Shown piece after piece: positions 1-7,293 of a DNA stretch of 64,000 nucleotides. The notes beneath the pieces were generated by a model. It searched no databases and was not told the origin of the DNA. It was given only the letters and a program-made list of their open reading frames with translations. Where the stretch lies: contig NZ_SNZR01000013.1 of the NCBI RefSeq assembly GCF_004363955.1, positions 1 to 64,000 of the forward strand. The letters run 5' to 3'. How positions within the stretch are numbered: the first letter of the stretch is position 1; each line of letters opens with the position of its first letter. A program made the position numbers and the translations under genes. Origin of the DNA: Enterovirga rhinocerotis. GTDB taxonomy: Bacteria > Pseudomonadota > Alphaproteobacteria > Rhizobiales > Beijerinckiaceae.

Positions 1-258
1 TGGCGTCGATCGAACCCGAACCTGCCCGAGCCCGAGCGTGCGGCGCATGTCGCGGCCCTGATGGACGCGCGCCGTCGTCTCGGGGTCGCCAAGCGAGCAG
101 GTCGCCCGGATGAGTTGCGAAGTGCGCGTGCCGACGTCGACGCAGCGAAACGCGCGCTCGGCGAGCGCGGCCCGGTCTGGTGGACCGATGGCGCACCCGA
201 CTTCAACCGACGGATGGCCCGGACGACGATCTATGCCGATTGGCTCGCAGCCTTATAG
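1..258 (+). CDS. Conserved small hypothetical protein, 5' end outside the window
   Basis: The reading frame is open from base 1, so the gene starts left of the window; the visible part encodes 85 residues. An internal ATG at 61 is probably not the start, because the upstream in-frame residues ([16 protein letters not shown]) look like coding sequence. The protein is helical and charged, with a C-terminal stretch containing GPVWW and YADWLAAL. I recall similar small proteins of unknown function from Methylobacterium-like genomes, but no domain is recognised. It converges on the SRAP gene and overlaps its 3' end by 6 bp. Confidence 0.65.
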   Translation, partial: WRRSNPNLPEPERAAHVAALMDARRRLGVAKRAGRPDELRSARADVDAAKRALGERGPVWWTDGAPDFNRRMARTTIYADWLAAL

Positions 259-999
259 GAGGGACGGCTCGGGCTGCGGCGGCGGATCTTCCTTCTCCCC
301 TCGGGCGACGATCTCGAGCATCTCTGCCGGCAGCGGACGTTGAAGCGCCGAGGCTTCGGACCATGGAGCACCAAGCCAGACGTCACGCTCGGCTTCGGTC
401 GTTAAGATGACTGGCATGGCCTTCGGATGGATGGACGCGACCGGCTCACTCGGCTCGGTCGTCAGGAAGGCGAAGAGGTCGATCGTCTCCGGCCCGGTCT
501 TCACCTTCCGGACCGAAGTCCATTGCGGGGTCCAGATCCCGGCGAAGGCCACAAGCGGACGGTGCTCGCCGAATGCGAACCAGACTGGCAGCTTGTCGGC
601 TCCCGGCTCGGCGAAGCTGGTCAGGGGGACGAGGCAGCGGGACTCGGGGCCGAGCCAGCGTTGCCAGTGCTTTGAAGACGTGTTGCGAACGTTGGTTGTC
701 CCGCCGTCGGGCTCCGTGCGCAGCAGCTCCGCGAATGCCGCCTCGTCGACCACGCGGCCCTTCGCCCGGAGTTTGTCAGCGCGCTTCTTCGCCGCTTCGA
801 ACAGTGCTTTTCCGCTCGACGGCATGCCCCAGCGCGCCATTGCGAGGACGCGCTCGTCGCCATCGACCCGCACGATCGGCGCCGCATAGTCTGGGAACAC
901 GCCCGGCAACGGCGGCAGGTTGCCCGTCACGTCCCTGTCGACCCGGAACAGGCGCCGGATCGCCTCCTGGTTCGTCGTAACGGAGTAGAGATTGCACAT
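253..999 (-). CDS. SOS response-associated peptidase (SRAP/HMCES/YedK family)
   Basis: SRAP proteins crosslink covalently to abasic sites in single-stranded DNA through Cys2, protecting stalled forks. The protein starts MCNLYSVTT, so the catalytic Cys is at position 2 once the initiator Met is removed. Other family motifs are visible: NVRNTSS in the middle, [11 protein letters not shown] carrying the active-site Glu, and [10 protein letters not shown] with the conserved His. Length 248 aa is normal. It stands alone at the edge of the accessory island, with no SOS box that I could identify. Such genes are often carried by phages and islands as well as by chromosomes. Family assignment is firm; the role here is inferred. 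Confidence 0.93.
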   Translation of the reverse strand: MCNLYSVTTNQEAIRRLFRVDRDVTGNLPPLPGVFPDYAAPIVRVDGDERVLAMARWGMPSSGKALFEAAKKRADKLRAKGRVVDEAAFAELLRTEPDGGTTNVRNTSSKHWQRWLGPESRCLVPLTSFAEPGADKLPVWFAFGEHRPLVAFAGIWTPQWTSVRKVKTGPETIDLFAFLTTEPSEPVASIHPKAMPVILTTEAERDVWLGAPWSEASALQRPLPAEMLEIVARGEKEDPPPQPEPSLL

Positions 1000-1115
1000 G
1001 CTGGCGAGCGTAGCTCCAGCCTTGCACCCGCGGCTAGCGGCTTGTGCAATCCTGTGATTTCACGCACCCGGCACGATGCTCGCATACCGCCACCGACACT
1101 CACGACGCTGGTGCC

Positions 1116-1343
1116 ATGCTTCCCATCGCCCGCCGACACGTTCACTACGTATTCGCCGTCCTTCAATCCGGCCTGACGACCGGGGTAGCAAGCGGCATCG
1201 CATGCCTTGCCGCAACCAGTGGAGGGCGTGTCCTGATGAACTGGCTCGTTGCCTGGATGACGTCGTGGGTCGTCATGCTACCCGTCGTAATCTTGGCGGC
1301 GCCGGCGCTGCGGAAGGTGGCGCTCTCGCTCACTCGCGAGTGA
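1116..1343 (+). CDS. Small two-TM membrane protein, DUF2798-like
   Basis: This encodes about 75 residues with two hydrophobic segments: residues ~10-30 (VFAVLQSGLTTGVASGIACL) and ~42-65 (LVAWMTSWVVMLPVVILAAP). A Trp-rich turn (NWLVAWMTSWVV) precedes PVVxxxAP, the pattern I associate with DUF2798 inner-membrane proteins of unknown function. The frame is also open from an ATG at 1044, but the added residues look non-coding and 75 aa fits the family. No clear Shine-Dalgarno was seen at either start. Confidence 0.6.
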   Translation: MLPIARRHVHYVFAVLQSGLTTGVASGIACLAATSGGRVLMNWLVAWMTSWVVMLPVVILAAPALRKVALSLTRE

Positions 1344-1392
1344 TTGAGAACCCGAGCTGGCGAGCGTAGCCGAGCCGTGCGAGGGTCGCGAA

Positions 1393-1608
1393 ATGCTGGC
1401 CTTGGCCGTCCTCCTCGCCACCACACCGACCTCGCTCGACTGCATCGGCGCGGACCGCAAGCGATCCGACCTAGCGGTTCGGACGCGGGTGTTGCTGAAC
1501 CGGGAGGTTGATACCGGCCGCATAAATCGAGCGGAACTCGGCGCCTACCGGGCCATGAAGGCGAAGCGCGAGTGGCTGCTCGCGTGCCAGCCAGAGCAGG
1601 ATCTCTGA
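1393..1608 (+). CDS. Small hypothetical protein with possible signal peptide
   Basis: A 71-residue protein beginning with a short hydrophobic stretch (MLALAVLLATTPT), followed by a Cys and a charged body containing RTRVLLNREVDTGRINRAEL. A GAGGG sequence 8 bp upstream of the ATG serves as ribosome binding site. I do not recognise a family. The charged part could bind a partner, but no function can be assigned. It sits among other small island genes on the same strand. Confidence 0.45.
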   Translation: MLALAVLLATTPTSLDCIGADRKRSDLAVRTRVLLNREVDTGRINRAELGAYRAMKAKREWLLACQPEQDL

Positions 1609-1648
1609 GGCCAGTAGCGAGCATGGGCTGGCCATGCGAGGGTGCGAG

Positions 1649-1900
1649 ATGGCCAACAAGACCACCTTCATCGTCCAAGCGTTCGAGCGGAAGCGCGGGC
1701 GGCTCGTGCCCGGCGCGAAGGATGTCGCGCCGACGCAGAACGGTGCGCTGAAGCGGGCCGAGGCGCTGGCGACCCGCGTGCCGGGCTCGGCCGCAATCAG
1801 CGTCGTCGCGGACGACGAGACCGGCGAAGTCGCCTCGATCTCGATCATCCAGACGGTCGGCGAGGTGCCGGACGACTTCGCCGAGAGTATTCAGGGATGA
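1649..1900 (+). CDS. Conserved small hypothetical protein
   Basis: The chosen start (MANKTTF) has GAGGG 8 bp upstream; an in-frame ATG at 1634 would add only five residues and has no site. The product is 83 aa with mixed beta/alpha character: TTFIVQAFERKRGRLVPG, then a helix (LKRAEALATRVPG), then SISIIQTVGEVPDDFAE. I recall similar proteins in Methylobacterium and relatives, where they are unnamed. The pattern resembles a small sandwich fold rather than a membrane or DNA-binding protein. Function unknown. Confidence 0.6.
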   Translation: MANKTTFIVQAFERKRGRLVPGAKDVAPTQNGALKRAEALATRVPGSAAISVVADDETGEVASISIIQTVGEVPDDFAESIQG

Positions 1901-2138
1901 CCGGACTATGGACGCCCTAGCCCCTTCCTCGATGACGGAGACAGAAGAAGCGGCCTGCATGCTGCTGGCCGTGACTCATGATGAGGATGAGGGCGGGTGA
2001 TTAAGTGTGACGCAACGATCGCCGGCCGGGCCGACGGCCGTCTGACCCGCCTCTAGCCTTGGGGGTGGGTCGGGGCGGCGTGGGGCCGCCGTTAACCGAA
2101 TCCCGCCACAACGGCTTGATTTCGGAAAACCCGCGGCC

Positions 2139-2543
2139 ATGCGAGCAACCATCGTCATCCTCGGCGCCCTCCTGTGGCTCGCGACCATGGGCATTGCGAT
2201 CATGGCCGGGCTCCTTCTCAACGCGCCCCGGCATTCGGGTCCATCCGCCCCCGCCAGCCCTGCCTTCGATCCTATCGCCGTCATCGGCGTTGCCGTATCG
2301 ACGCAATCGATCGTGCTGGCCATGATGGCTTTCGTGGTGGCTATTGCGGCCATTTGGGGGTATGCATCTATCAAGGAAGTGATCCTCAATAAGAGCGAGA
2401 CTACGGCCCGAGCGGTAGCCGAGAAGGCCGCCCGAGATACGGCGGCGTCGGTCGCGATCCGGACTGTGGAAGGGATGCTTTCGAGTGCGCGCACTGAAGA
2501 GGACTATGGGGACGCAGCGGGAGACGACGATGCGCGACAGTGA
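2139..2543 (+). CDS. Small membrane protein paired with an ImmA/IrrE peptidase
   Basis: A 134-residue protein with two clear transmembrane segments, residues ~5-27 (IVILGALLWLATMGIAIMAG) and ~46-75 (IAVIGVAVSTQSIVLAMMAF onward), and a soluble C-terminal helix rich in Ala, Glu and Arg (ARAVAEKAARDTAASVAIR). Its 3' end overlaps the start of the metallopeptidase gene by 14 bp, so the two are translationally coupled. No family is recognised. An obvious hypothesis is that it is the substrate, anchor or partner of the peptidase; that is inference from overlap only. Confidence 0.65.
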   Translation: MRATIVILGALLWLATMGIAIMAGLLLNAPRHSGPSAPASPAFDPIAVIGVAVSTQSIVLAMMAFVVAIAAIWGYASIKEVILNKSETTARAVAEKAARDTAASVAIRTVEGMLSSARTEEDYGDAAGDDDARQ

Positions 2544-3039
2544 GTTGCTCCCCATTGAGATTATCGGAACGTTCCTCGATCGGGCTCCCGTCGATGTTGA
2601 GGGGATGGCTCGAGCCTTGGGTCTCATCGTTCTGCGCGTCCCGCTGCCCGACAACATCTCAGGCTCGATCCGATGCGAGCGCGATGGGCCTTGCACCGTC
2701 GAGGTGAACGCGCTGCATCCAAACACTAGGCAGAGGTTCACTCTTGCTCACGAGATTGCCCATTACGCGATGCACCGGGACCTCATCGGCGACGGCGTAG
2801 TCGACAATGCGCTTTATCGAAGTGAGCAGCTTGCGGACGTTCACGAGCGGCAGGCGAACAGTTTTGCGGCGCGAACCCTGATGCCTCGTTCCCTCGTTCG
2901 AGAAGCCTGGGAAGAAGGCTTGCAGACCGCCCCCGAACTTGCCGAGCGGTTTGGCGTATCCACACAAGTTGCAGAAATCCGCATGAGGGAACTCGGGTGC
3001 ATCTTCTGGACGAAGAAGGCGCCGGCCGTAGCCGCCTGA
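2530..3039 (+). CDS. ImmA/IrrE family metallopeptidase
   Basis: ImmA/IrrE proteases are zinc peptidases that cleave XRE-type repressors or other regulators, triggering mobile-element or stress gene expression. Here the zinc motif HEIAH lies at residues ~74-78 of the 169-aa product, preceded by RFTLA as is typical, with a downstream conserved helix (ERQANSFAARTLMP). The ATG at 2530 is chosen because GGGAG lies just upstream and it fits the overlap with the preceding membrane-protein gene; an earlier ATG at 2485 lies inside that gene. A strong terminator follows at 3069. The natural substrate is not known; the nearest XRE regulator is 3.5 kb away and divergent. Confidence 0.9.
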   Translation: MRDSELLPIEIIGTFLDRAPVDVEGMARALGLIVLRVPLPDNISGSIRCERDGPCTVEVNALHPNTRQRFTLAHEIAHYAMHRDLIGDGVVDNALYRSEQLADVHERQANSFAARTLMPRSLVREAWEEGLQTAPELAERFGVSTQVAEIRMRELGCIFWTKKAPAVAA

Positions 3040-3068
3040 CGCTCAATTCGCACCGGCGAGCCGACACC

Positions 3069-3093
3069 AGCCCCGCCTAGCGCGGGGCTTTTT
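3069..3093 (+). terminator. Rho-independent terminator after the ImmA-like gene
   Basis: A perfect 8-bp stem (AGCCCCGC / GCGGGGCT) with a 5-nt loop is followed directly by a run of T residues, 30 bp after the metallopeptidase stop codon. It is the clearest intrinsic terminator in the island. Confidence 0.85.
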
Positions 3094-3164
3094 GGTCTCA
3101 TCCCACCTCTCTCCCCTCTGCATCTAGCCAAGTCTCGGGATCAATCGAACTCCGACCGCGGCGC

Positions 3165-3274
3165 CATGGCATCCCGGGCGATCAGGATCGATTCCGATCT
3201 CGACAGGCTGGCCGAGCCAGCTACCATGCTGGCATGCGCGCCTGGATCGCCGCCTTCTTCGCTCGCCGCCGCGA
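3165..3274. repeat. Diverged ~110-bp repeat, copy 1 (upstream region and gene start)
   Basis: This segment, which includes the upstream region and first codons of the gene at 3234, is similar along its length to 10812-10922. Shared landmarks include CATGGCATCC, GGGCGATCAGG, CCGATCTCGACA and the start region reading MRAWIA-FFARRR. The copies differ by substitutions and small indels, so the duplication is not recent or has been free to drift. Confidence 0.75.
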
Positions 3275-3803
3275 GTTCCGCGAGCGTGTCGCGCGCGAGG
3301 CGACGGACCTGATGAACTGGATGGGGGAGATGGCCTATGCCGGCGCCCGTCAGCGGGCTCGGGAGGCGAGAGGGCGCCAGGATGATGCCGACGCCCGCCT
3401 CTGGGCGAAGGTCGCGGTGGAGATCGCTCGCCGGACCGGCCAGGATATCGGCATCAAGGGCGCGGATCGGTATCCGGATCCCGGACCACGGCCGAAGGAG
3501 CCGACACGCAACCGGCGGGAGATCGCAGAACGGCTCGTCGATATCTCGCGAGGGATCGCGGCGCTGTCCGCCGGCAGAGGCGACGTAGCGACGCTTCACA
3601 ACATCGATGTTGCTGCGCGTCAGGTGCTCGACTTCACCGGACGCACATACGCCATCGAAAAGGCCGTGCTGGACGTGATCGGCGCTTGCCAGCGAGTGCA
3701 AGCCTATCCGACCATCGACGACCTATTGAATGGCCGTTATCCGCCGGTCGTGGATGAGGCCGCACTGGCTTTGCAGAAGCTCCGAAGGCTTGCCCTGCCA
3801 TGA
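3234..3803 (+). CDS. Conserved hypothetical island protein
   Basis: A 189-aa soluble protein. The N-terminal half (residues ~12-80) is helical and Arg/Ala-rich, ending in VAVEIARRTGQDIGIKGADRY, a pattern I recall from hypothetical proteins scattered through Methylobacterium genomes. The C-terminal half (residues ~90-185) is a separate helical segment ending VDEAALALQKLRRLALP. Its start region is duplicated at 10812-10922, where the rest of the gene is replaced by nhaA sequence. Its stop overlaps the next gene's ATG (ATGA), so the two are coupled. Function unknown. Confidence 0.65.
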   Translation: MRAWIAAFFARRREFRERVAREATDLMNWMGEMAYAGARQRAREARGRQDDADARLWAKVAVEIARRTGQDIGIKGADRYPDPGPRPKEPTRNRREIAERLVDISRGIAALSAGRGDVATLHNIDVAARQVLDFTGRTYAIEKAVLDVIGACQRVQAYPTIDDLLNGRYPPVVDEAALALQKLRRLALP

Positions 3804-4084
3804 GGGCCGTGCTCGCCGGGTTTCTCGTCTCTATAGCCTTTCTCGGGCCGGCCGCGGCAGCGTGCTCGGGGTGCGGCTGCCGTGGCGGCCCAGGCTATCG
3901 TGGCCCGAGCGGTCGATGCGTCGGCTGGGCGGACATTGGCAGGGTATGCGGCTCGCCCCCCACGACGCGATGTTCTGCCGAGGGACCGAATGCAGGCGCC
4001 GAGGAGGCGGCCGAGCATGGCGTCAGGGCTTCGAACTCCCGCTTCCTGTCCGGCCGTCCCGAACGCAAACCGGATTCGCGGTGA
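3800..4084 (+). CDS. Small secreted Cys-rich protein
   Basis: A 94-residue protein with a typical signal peptide (MRAVLAGFLVSIAFLGPAAA, cleavage likely after AAA) followed by a short Cys-rich segment: CSGCGC, then RCVGWADIGRVC and TRCSAEG. Six Cys in about 40 residues suggest disulphides or metal binding in the periplasm. I recall the pattern GWADIGRxCGSPPTTRC from small proteins of related bacteria, without a known function. The start overlaps the previous stop by 4 bp. Confidence 0.65.
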   Translation: MRAVLAGFLVSIAFLGPAAAACSGCGCRGGPGYRGPSGRCVGWADIGRVCGSPPTTRCSAEGPNAGAEEAAEHGVRASNSRFLSGRPERKPDSR

Positions 4085-4088
4085 CGTC

Positions 4089-4283
4089 ATGGCCGGGAAT
4101 CGCCTTACCGTCATCCAATGCCTCGCCTGCGGTCATGTAGCGACGCTCAGAAGGGAAGCTGACGAGATGCCGCTCGTCCGGCTGACGAAGCGACTTGTCT
4201 GCTCGCAATGCGGGGCACGGACGATGAAGGCGGAGAGACAGACTGGCGACATCGCGCCGGGTCGCGGTCGATCAGTCGAATAG
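4089..4283 (+). CDS. Small zinc-ribbon protein
   Basis: The product is 64 aa (MAGNRLTVIQ...) with two CxxC knuckles, CLACG near residue 11 and CSQCG near residue 39, separated by a basic helix with LVRLTKRL. This is the layout of a single zinc ribbon as found in small phage and island proteins. The frame is open much further upstream, but that part overlaps the Cys-rich gene in another frame; the ATG at 4089 lies just after that gene's stop. Likely a nucleic-acid or protein-binding accessory factor; specific role unknown. Confidence 0.6.
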   Translation: MAGNRLTVIQCLACGHVATLRREADEMPLVRLTKRLVCSQCGARTMKAERQTGDIAPGRGRSVE

Positions 4284-4757
4284 CCGGTCTTCGATGCGAC
4301 GCATAAAGGTCGTCTGAAATAACATCGCACCTACGCGACTTCGGTCACCGAAACCGCCCGCTGCCTCGGCTGCGCGAACCACGAGTGCGTTGCTCCTCTC
4401 ATCCTTCAAGTTTCCGAGCGTGTAATGAAATATGGTGAGCGCATCGTCGACACCTCGGATGTACGCCTCATCTTCGGCCCCCGCGAAACGAACAGCCTCC
4501 ATCACGATCTCTGCCCCGTTCATGTTCGAAACGCTTCCGATCCCGTCCGCTACTGCTTGCCCTAGATCACTCCCAGCGATCCTACCTGCGGTCGCGAGCT
4601 TAGCATGGCTTGTGGCCAAGCTCGTGAAGAACCCGACTACATAGGGGTCGAGCCAGAATCGCGGCGGGAGGCCTCGAGCATGCTGAACGATCGCGACCAA
4701 AGGCCGAAGTCCGTCAACGATCGCGGAGGTCGCTTTCCGGCGTCCCATCCCAAACAT
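4272..4757 (-). CDS. Hypothetical soluble protein
   Basis: A 161-aa protein starting MFGMGRRK, with AAGGGG 6-11 bp upstream of the ATG; an in-frame ATG at 4823 lacks support. It is mostly helical, with hydrophobic patches (PYVVGFFTSLATSHAKLA) too mixed for a membrane span, and a C-terminal FQTTFMRRIEDRLFD. I do not recognise a family. It is convergent with the zinc-ribbon gene and overlaps it by 12 bp. Base composition is less GC-rich than the core genes downstream, in keeping with island origin. Confidence 0.55.
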   Translation of the reverse strand: MFGMGRRKATSAIVDGLRPLVAIVQHARGLPPRFWLDPYVVGFFTSLATSHAKLATAGRIAGSDLGQAVADGIGSVSNMNGAEIVMEAVRFAGAEDEAYIRGVDDALTIFHYTLGNLKDERSNALVVRAAEAAGGFGDRSRVGAMLFQTTFMRRIEDRLFD

Positions 4758-4856
4758 GTTGCTGCCCCTTATTCCGGGGCTCACAGTACGGGAACCTGCA
4801 TTCTCCGCTAGAGGGCTCTCCAAGGTGTCGTCTGCGAGGCCCTGTCGGCCGGGCTC

Positions 4857-5162
4857 AACTCAGCCCGGCTGAGGTTCTCGTCGATCACGGTGCAGGAGCG
4901 CTCCGATCAGATCGCCGAATGGGTCAGGCTGACGGAGGAGAAACGGAAGGTGTCGCAAGTTGCGACACCCGGAGGGAAGCAGCCGAAGGACGCTGGTATC
5001 CGAGCCGCTTCGCGCGAACTGGGCATCGACAAGGACGCGGTCCACCGCGCCGCCAAGATCGCATCCCTCTCCGATGAGGCGAAAGACGCCGCTCAGGAAC
5101 TCCTTAAGCTGCCAAGGCTGCGGGGGCGGCTTCGATCGAAACGAGGCGTGACGTGGAGCTGA
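4857..5162 (+). pseudogene. Remnant of a ParB-like nuclease-domain protein
   Basis: The translation reads like the middle of phage/plasmid-type ParB-like proteins: a degenerate NSARLRFSS, then VQERSDQIAEWVRLTEEKR, VSQVATPGGKQPKD and IRAASRELGIDKDAVHRA (the helix-turn-helix part). The N-terminal ParB nuclease domain is absent. After EAKDAAQE the continuation (LLKAAKAA) is found only by shifting one frame, so there is also a frameshift near 5100. The 3' end runs under the opposing DUF1828-like gene. A GTG at 4890 could still start a 90-aa peptide, but I take this as a dead fragment. Confidence 0.65.
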
Positions 5163-5856
5163 GCACCGCTACATGGGGCGTATGCTCCTTGTCCGCCAGC
5201 ACCGAGAAGCGATCAAGCTGGCCATTGGAGAGCTGGCTTAAGTCAAGGAACTTGGTGACGGTCGCGTTGACCGAATTGGCGTTAGCCGCGACCAGATCGA
5301 AGACGGCATCTAATCGCCCCGGCCGGTGCACAAGGGCGTCAACTCTCCACTTGGACGACGCCCCAACTAGTTCAGCCTCCCGAATTACGTTCTTGGCGCC
5401 GAGAATATCCTCAACGCGCCCGAGAAGACGCTCTAGGTCGATCTCGTGCCGCCGCTCCGCTAAACGGAACGCGGTGAGCTCGACGGCGGTCTTGGACGCA
5501 TTCGCGACCATGATCGCCGCGGTAACCAGGGCATCCCTCGGCACCTCAATGTCGAAGATCATGTCGCTATCGAACCGAACTTCATTCAAGGCCGCCTGCT
5601 CACGCGCAATACGCTGAAAGATGCGCCCGCCGCCGAGGAGATCGGCTTCCCGCGCCCCGGAGCCGAAGTCGCTCACTAGGTAGCCGTGCTCAAGAGGGCG
5701 AATGCCAAGCGTAACCCGCGTCCCGCCGGGATAGATCAGAGGTGTCACGATGACGGGATCGCCGTTGGTTTGACGCGAGTAAGCGAGCGCGCTCGCGACC
5801 TCCTGGGCGATCTCGTGAGCGCTCGCAACGGGGATAGGTGAACGGTGGCTGATCAT
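5104..5856 (-). CDS. DUF1828-like protein
   Basis: A 250-aa soluble protein. Near residues 30-70 it has VIVTPLIYPGGTRVTLGIRP followed by GYLVSDFGSGAREADLL, the signature I associate with DUF1828: a beta-rich segment ending in LSDFG. The remainder is helical and may correspond to a DUF1829-like C-terminal part. DUF1828 genes are found mostly in phages and genomic islands; their function is not established to my knowledge. It overlaps the upstream gene by 4 bp (ATGA), so they form a two-gene operon. Base composition is less GC-rich than neighbouring core DNA. Confidence 0.6.
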   Translation of the reverse strand: MISHRSPIPVASAHEIAQEVASALAYSRQTNGDPVIVTPLIYPGGTRVTLGIRPLEHGYLVSDFGSGAREADLLGGGRIFQRIAREQAALNEVRFDSDMIFDIEVPRDALVTAAIMVANASKTAVELTAFRLAERRHEIDLERLLGRVEDILGAKNVIREAELVGASSKWRVDALVHRPGRLDAVFDLVAANANSVNATVTKFLDLSQLSNGQLDRFSVLADKEHTPHVAVLSSTSRLVSIEAAPAALAA

Positions 5857-6419
5857 ACCATTCCCTCCTGCGTTGGCGGCGGCGGTAGGTCATCGAGGCC
5901 AGCGATTGCGAAAACCACTCCGACAAGTCGCACAAAATCCCTAAAGCTTTGAGGTTCTTCCTCAACGGGGTAGGCGACGGGGAGGTTTCCGACCGGATGG
6001 AATGCATCCCGCCCTACCCTCGCATTCTCCTCGAAGCGATGAACGTGCGAGCCATCAATGGTAGCCGGGCAGCCGAATTTGCGCCAGTGCTGGTTCGTAT
6101 GCGGTGAGCGAGGATGGCAGTCGACACGGGCAAGGCATGTCGGCTTCCCCTCATAGAGCGTTTCGAGAATCGCCGTCACATCCTCCAGGGAGCGGCGTTT
6201 CCATGCCATGATCCGCAGGTGCGTCCCCTCAAGAGAAGCGGAGGTTTCATCAGCAAGCAGAACGGTAAGCGTGCACCTATCCGCCTCATGCGAGATGAAC
6301 GGAGTTCGACCAGCCCTTCTAGCTCGGGCGGGGCTTTCGTGTCGGGATGGAACCTCGATCCAAGACGGCCATCCAAAAACGGCTTTTCGGCACTGAACCA
6401 GACCGCACCATTCGCGCAT
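5853..6419 (-). CDS. Hypothetical protein, partner of the DUF1828-like gene (DUF6978-like)
   Basis: A 188-aa protein. The central part is strongly patterned: EGTHLRIMAWKR, then CLARVDCHPRSPHTNQHW, then IDGSHVHRFEEN, with several His residues that could coordinate a metal. The C-terminus reads SFRDFVRLVGVVFAIAGLD. This order (R-x-D..HTN..G-HVH..FxxFL) resembles what I remember of DUF6978, but the match is from memory and moderate. It is translationally coupled to the DUF1828-like gene and lies 107 bp from the XRE regulator, in the same direction, so the three may be one transcription unit. No function is known. Confidence 0.5.
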   Translation of the reverse strand: MREWCGLVQCRKAVFGWPSWIEVPSRHESPARARRAGRTPFISHEADRCTLTVLLADETSASLEGTHLRIMAWKRRSLEDVTAILETLYEGKPTCLARVDCHPRSPHTNQHWRKFGCPATIDGSHVHRFEENARVGRDAFHPVGNLPVAYPVEEEPQSFRDFVRLVGVVFAIAGLDDLPPPPTQEGMV

Positions 6420-6525
6420 CGGTGGCTCGAAATCTTCCGGGCTCAGAGCCGCTCACTCCCCTTTTCGCTATATTCCGTACACGCAGGGGGTGAGAGTCAA
6501 CGCTACCGCAATTCGGACGCCCTGT

Positions 6526-6792
6526 TTATCGATCCCCCCTCTTCGCCAGCCGGACGCCTGCGCCGCCGCCGTTCTCGGGGATGAACTTGACGCCCGCACG
6601 TTCCAGGGCTTCCCGCATCGAGTTCAGGTTATTCGAGATCGGCACGGACCGGCCCGCCTCGAAGTTGCGGACCGTGCTCAGGCCCACATTGGCCTGCTCG
6701 GCCAACTCGCTTTGCGACCATTCTACGAGTGCCCGACCCGCACGGCATTGAGAAGGCTTCAAGCCAACCTCCAAACAAAATCGGTTCACCAT
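6526..6792 (-). CDS. XRE-family helix-turn-helix regulator
   Basis: An 88-aa DNA-binding protein. The HTH spans about residues 17-55: [20 protein letters not shown] followed by [16 protein letters not shown]. The C-terminus ([19 protein letters not shown]) is the usual ending of a widespread alphaproteobacterial XRE family found beside phage and island genes. It is transcribed away from the gene at 6864. A GTTCACCATAAC half-site overlaps its own start codon and matches the palindrome at 6831, so it probably represses both itself and the divergent gene. It may also lead the transcription of the DUF1828 pair downstream. Confidence 0.85.
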   Translation of the reverse strand: MVNRFCLEVGLKPSQCRAGRALVEWSQSELAEQANVGLSTVRNFEAGRSVPISNNLNSMREALERAGVKFIPENGGGAGVRLAKRGDR

Positions 6793-6804
6793 AACGATTT
6801 TCGT

Positions 6805-6833
6805 TTGACAGGAAAAGTATGGCTGATTAGGTT
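6805..6833 (+). promoter_or_regulatory. Predicted sigma-70-like promoter for the gene at 6864
   Basis: A consensus TTGACA (6805-6810) is followed after 17 bp by TAGGTT (6828-6833), a weak -10 with the conserved TA and final T. The palindrome at 6831-6861 covers the -10 and start region, which fits repression. Inferred from sequence only. Confidence 0.4.
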
Positions 6834-6861
6834 CATCATAACGAATTTAGTTGTGATGAAC
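6831..6861. promoter_or_regulatory. Palindromic operator between the XRE gene and its divergent neighbour
   Basis: The arms GTTCATCATAAC (6831-6842) and GTTGTGATGAAC (6850-6861) are inverted copies with one mismatch, separated by 7 bp. A third copy of the half-site, GTTCACCATAAC (6784-6795), lies across the start codon of the XRE gene. Three related half-sites in 80 bp next to an HTH gene are strong evidence for its operator. Confidence 0.7.
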
Positions 6862-6863
6862 GA

Positions 6864-7208
6864 ATGCCCCGCCATCTCGCCCTCCGCAGCTTCATCGACA
6901 CCGTCCGCGCCGAGCGTGTCGCGAAGCCCGCCCTCGTTTCCGGCGGACGCTTCAACCGCTCCGCCATCATGCGCGAGGCCGTGGCGATGGCCCGATCCAT
7001 CAACCGCTCTTTCGGCTCCTGGCAGGTCCGCATGCGGATTGCCCTCCGCACTGTCTGGGCGCGCGCTAAAGCCGCCATGGTGGAGACGTGTGCGGCCGAG
7101 CCCTTCGCGATCCGCGAGCCGGTTATGATCCGGCCCCGGCCTGTCGTCAGCCCCTATCGCGGTCGCGTCTTCCACTCCGGCTCCCGCGCCGCCGTTCACG
7201 GATGGTGA
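6864..7208 (+). CDS. Hypothetical island protein under the XRE operator
   Basis: A 114-aa basic protein. The middle (FNRSAIMREAVAMARSINRS, then VRMRIALRTVWARAKAAM) resembles a short motif in many small phage-type proteins of alphaproteobacteria, in which a helix beginning R-x-x-I-M-R-x-A is followed by an A-x-R-x-x-W-A-x-A-K segment. The C-terminal 40 residues are low-complexity and basic. It starts three bases after the XRE palindrome, so its expression is probably controlled by that regulator. Function unknown. Confidence 0.55.
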   Translation: MPRHLALRSFIDTVRAERVAKPALVSGGRFNRSAIMREAVAMARSINRSFGSWQVRMRIALRTVWARAKAAMVETCAAEPFAIREPVMIRPRPVVSPYRGRVFHSGSRAAVHGW

Positions 7209-7293
7209 GCCGATGATCCTTCACCGCGTCGCGTAACCCACCGCGCCGGCGTCGGCGCTCCCCTCAGTCCAGAGAACCACCACGGAGACCATC

